A stretch of 64,000 nucleotides of DNA from CBDCVY01 sp965223245. Lineage in GTDB: Bacteria; Nitrospinota; Nitrospinia; Nitrospinales; Nitrospinaceae. The stretch is from the NCBI GenBank assembly GCA_965223245.1, contig CBDCVY010000013.1:1798001-1862000 (forward strand), read 5' to 3'. Below, piece by piece: positions 62,344 through 64,000 of this stretch. Below the pieces are notes generated by a model, which had not been told where the DNA came from, ran no database searches, and saw only the letters and a program-made list of their open reading frames with translations. A program made the position numbers and the translations under genes. How positions within the stretch are numbered: the stretch's first letter is position 1; every line of letters starts with the position of its first letter.

Positions 62344-63306
62344 TTATTCACGCATTTTCTGAACTTCATCGAGGATATCGTCTTCTGTCAAAATATTTTT
62401 CTCTTCTAATATATTAATGATGGCTTGCAGTTTTTCTTCTGAGGTTGGGGGAGTTATGGGAGGTGGATCCTGATCATCATCCTGGCACTGACTTCCCCAA
62501 ATGGTTTTAGCAAACTCAGGATGGTCAATATACGGATTGCGATTTCCCTGCCAGGAATAGATTACCTCGTTTCTGCGTTTTTCAAAATCATCCACAGGGT
62601 CTTCTTTATTCCAATTATACAAATCGCAAAGACGGCCAAACCGGGTAGATCCTATATGCGTGATACCCTCTACAATCTCCAAGTCAGGGGTCTTTGATTG
62701 ATCTGATCCCTCATATCTAGTTGCCATATAGAACATCATTCTTGCAACATCTCCCTTCACAGTATCTGGCGGTTCCCAAGTATTGGAGGTAAATCGGCAA
62801 TGTTTACACTCATGATGCTTGCGTCCGCCTGAACCAAAGTCCATATTTCCTCTGTCGCTGTTGACTGTTTTATCGGAAGGTCTCAAATGATGTGCGTCTG
62901 TATGGGCAGATTGGTCCTTTCTCTTAAACCCATGTGACTTTGCCCAAACATGCTCACGATTCCAGTTATTATTACCTCCACTACTTCTAACTTTTTTACT
63001 TTTAGCCAAGCTTCTACCCGTATAAATTAAAATAACATTATTTCTATTATTAGGATCTTCATCGGACTCTTCTAAAATCTTCCATACACATTTATAGGAA
63101 TGCCGTGTATGACCTTTAATTATTACGTTAAGAGCTGATTTTAATTCAGAGCCAGTCTTTCCCATGGCCGTTTGATAATACTCACTAGGAGAAAATGGTG
63201 TAATCCCAGAAGGTTTCTGGCAATCAGCTTGGACATTCCCTGATAAAAATCCACAAAGAAGAAAAATTATAATTGTTCCAAATCTTAAGTATTTTAAATA
63301 GAACAT
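62344..63306 (-). CDS. Secreted endonuclease I (EndA/NucM family)
   Basis: ATG at 63306 gives 320 residues; it directly precedes the signal peptide (ending NVQA) and follows GGGGG, whereas the ATG at 63336 reads through the G-tract. The endonuclease I domain has NREHVWAKSHGF, AHTDAHHLRPSD and VNSDRGNMDF, holding the His and metal-binding residues. KHHECKHCRF, WEPPDTVKGDVARMMFYM and a late GNRNPYIDHPEF follow. These nucleases cut DNA in the periplasm or outside the cell. After the domain, a tail of about 50 residues with DDDQDPPPITPP and a short helical end looks like a linker plus small module. It is convergent with nothing and divergent from DUF4197. Confidence 0.92.
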   Translation of the reverse strand: MFYLKYLRFGTIIIFLLCGFLSGNVQADCQKPSGITPFSPSEYYQTAMGKTGSELKSALNVIIKGHTRHSYKCVWKILEESDEDPNNRNNVILIYTGRSLAKSKKVRSSGGNNNWNREHVWAKSHGFKRKDQSAHTDAHHLRPSDKTVNSDRGNMDFGSGGRKHHECKHCRFTSNTWEPPDTVKGDVARMMFYMATRYEGSDQSKTPDLEIVEGITHIGSTRFGRLCDLYNWNKEDPVDDFEKRRNEVIYSWQGNRNPYIDHPEFAKTIWGSQCQDDDQDPPPITPPTSEEKLQAIINILEEKNILTEDDILDEVQKMRE

Positions 63307-63312
63307 TCCTAT

Positions 63313-63321
63313 CCCCCCCCC
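63313..63321. repeat. Homopolymeric C9/G9 tract before the endonuclease I start
   Basis: Nine consecutive C on the plus strand (G on the coding strand) lie seven bases before the chosen ATG and overlap the ribosome-binding region. Length change by slippage would alter Shine-Dalgarno spacing. Confidence 0.8.
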
Positions 63322-63622
63322 TAAAAAACAAATCATCTTGTAATGGAAATCAAAACTTGAGCGAAAGAGATTTTATCCTTTTAGCGAAATGAATTCTATT
63401 AAAAAATAAATCTCTTTTTGGAACGCCCTTTCACTAATTATCAAATCCTATGAATAGCAAATTAAGCTCAAATAATTATTGTTAATTAAAAAGCAAATTG
63501 AAATGGCCTGTTTCTTTCCTTTATTAACATCCATTTCTTGACATTAAGGACCCTGTTAAGATTAAATTGTGTAAACTCTATATCAAATTAAGTTTATATA
63601 AATCTTTGCTCGGATTAATCGA

Positions 63623-64000
63623 ATGAAAAAAATATACATTTTTGCATTTTTAATATGGTTTTCTTTTATCCATCCAAGCCAAGCAGGTCTATTGGATGAT
63701 TTTTTAGGTGGATTCAAAAACAATCCTATTACTGGAGGGCAGCTTACGCTAGATACAACAATTAAAGGATTGAAGGAAGCTCTTTCGATAGGTTCAGATA
63801 ATGCCGTTTCGTTACTCTCCAAAAATGAAGGTTATTTATCAAACGAGGCGGTAAAAATTCTAATGCCAGAAAAAATTCAAAATGTTGCCGACATGCTTTC
63901 TAAAATAGGTTATCAAAAACAGGTAGACAGCTTTATTCAAAGCATGAATCAAGCGGCTGAAAAGGCAGCCCCTCAGGCAAAAGAGCATTTTTTAAATGCT
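63623..64000 (+). CDS. DUF4197-family exported protein (N-terminal part)
   Basis: ATG at 63623 opens a frame that runs off the right edge (126 codons seen). A signal peptide ends at PSQA. The mature start GLLDDFLGG and the phrases GLKEALSIGSDNAVSLLSK, EGYLSNEAVKILMPEKIQNV, ADMLSKIGYQKQVDSFIQS and MNQAAEKAAPQAKEHFLNA match the DUF4197 family of periplasmic proteins. The function is unknown. It is divergent from the endonuclease gene across about 316 bases that otherwise show nothing distinctive. Confidence 0.88.
   Translation, partial: MKKIYIFAFLIWFSFIHPSQAGLLDDFLGGFKNNPITGGQLTLDTTIKGLKEALSIGSDNAVSLLSKNEGYLSNEAVKILMPEKIQNVADMLSKIGYQKQVDSFIQSMNQAAEKAAPQAKEHFLNA

Noticed and set aside
62076..62417. 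A 113-codon plus-strand frame
   Set aside because: TTG start, no ribosome site, and its end is antisense to the endonuclease I gene.

Overview
The window reads as chromosomal DNA of a low-GC, Gram-negative, free-living bacterium, probably aquatic. LPS-type functions (KdsD, WbqC), an outer-membrane barrel, lipoproteins, type IV pilus minor pilins, a two-partner-secretion exoprotein and a YfiR-family periplasmic protein all point to a double membrane. The mix of a ferredoxin/MBL fusion, monomeric NADP-isocitrate dehydrogenase, an NHLP leader protein and HYR/DNRLRE surface proteins made me think of the Nitrospinota or a neighbouring phylum. That is an impression from gene content, not a measured placement.

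Layout. 1-4.3 kb: start of a ferredoxin-MBL gene on the minus strand, a Rap1a/Tai-like secreted protein, small membrane peptides, an outer-membrane barrel and a predicted Cys-His-Asp lipoprotein. 4.3-10.1 kb: a 1925-residue secreted purple-acid-phosphatase-like protein with DNRLRE and HYR repeats. 10.2-12.5 kb: a hybrid histidine kinase. 13.0 kb: tRNA-Arg(CCU). 13.4-26.2 kb, all minus strand: metallophosphoesterase, STN-domain protein, a roughly 3100-residue haemagglutinin-type exoprotein, a YfiR-family protein and a SUMF1-fold protein. This looks like a surface-assembly or signalling locus. 26.4-39.5 kb is a housekeeping block: polA, kdsD, alaS, an orphan NHLP leader protein, tRNA-Arg(CCG), monomeric icd and a dnaE2-type polymerase. 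39.5-42 kb: a small lipoprotein and a three-gene set (tail-spike-like repeat protein, zincin protease, HEAT-repeat protein). 42.9-44.8 kb: a second hybrid kinase, with a CHASE8-like sensor. 44.9-51.1 kb: two related pectate-lyase-fold secreted proteins, one with a long HYR/DNRLRE N-terminal part. 51.6-53.4 kb: WbqC, a MarR-like regulator and a small basic secreted protein. 53.9-58.7 kb: a minor-pilin operon (FimT/GspH, PilV, PilX, PilW) in which PilW carries adhesin-like domains. 59.2-64 kb: a chemoreceptor, a secreted endonuclease I and the start of a DUF4197 gene.

How it fits together. Most of the accessory content faces outward: adhesins, repeat proteins, pili, secreted hydrolases and membrane sensors. 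This suits a particle- or biofilm-associated life. The least ordinary parts are the exoprotein operon (13.4-25.3 kb), the PilW adhesin fusion, the zincin/HEAT/tail-spike trio, the orphan NHLP protein and a WbqC gene whose conserved N-terminus begins at an ATC codon. All functions are inferred by reading the translations; no database search was run.
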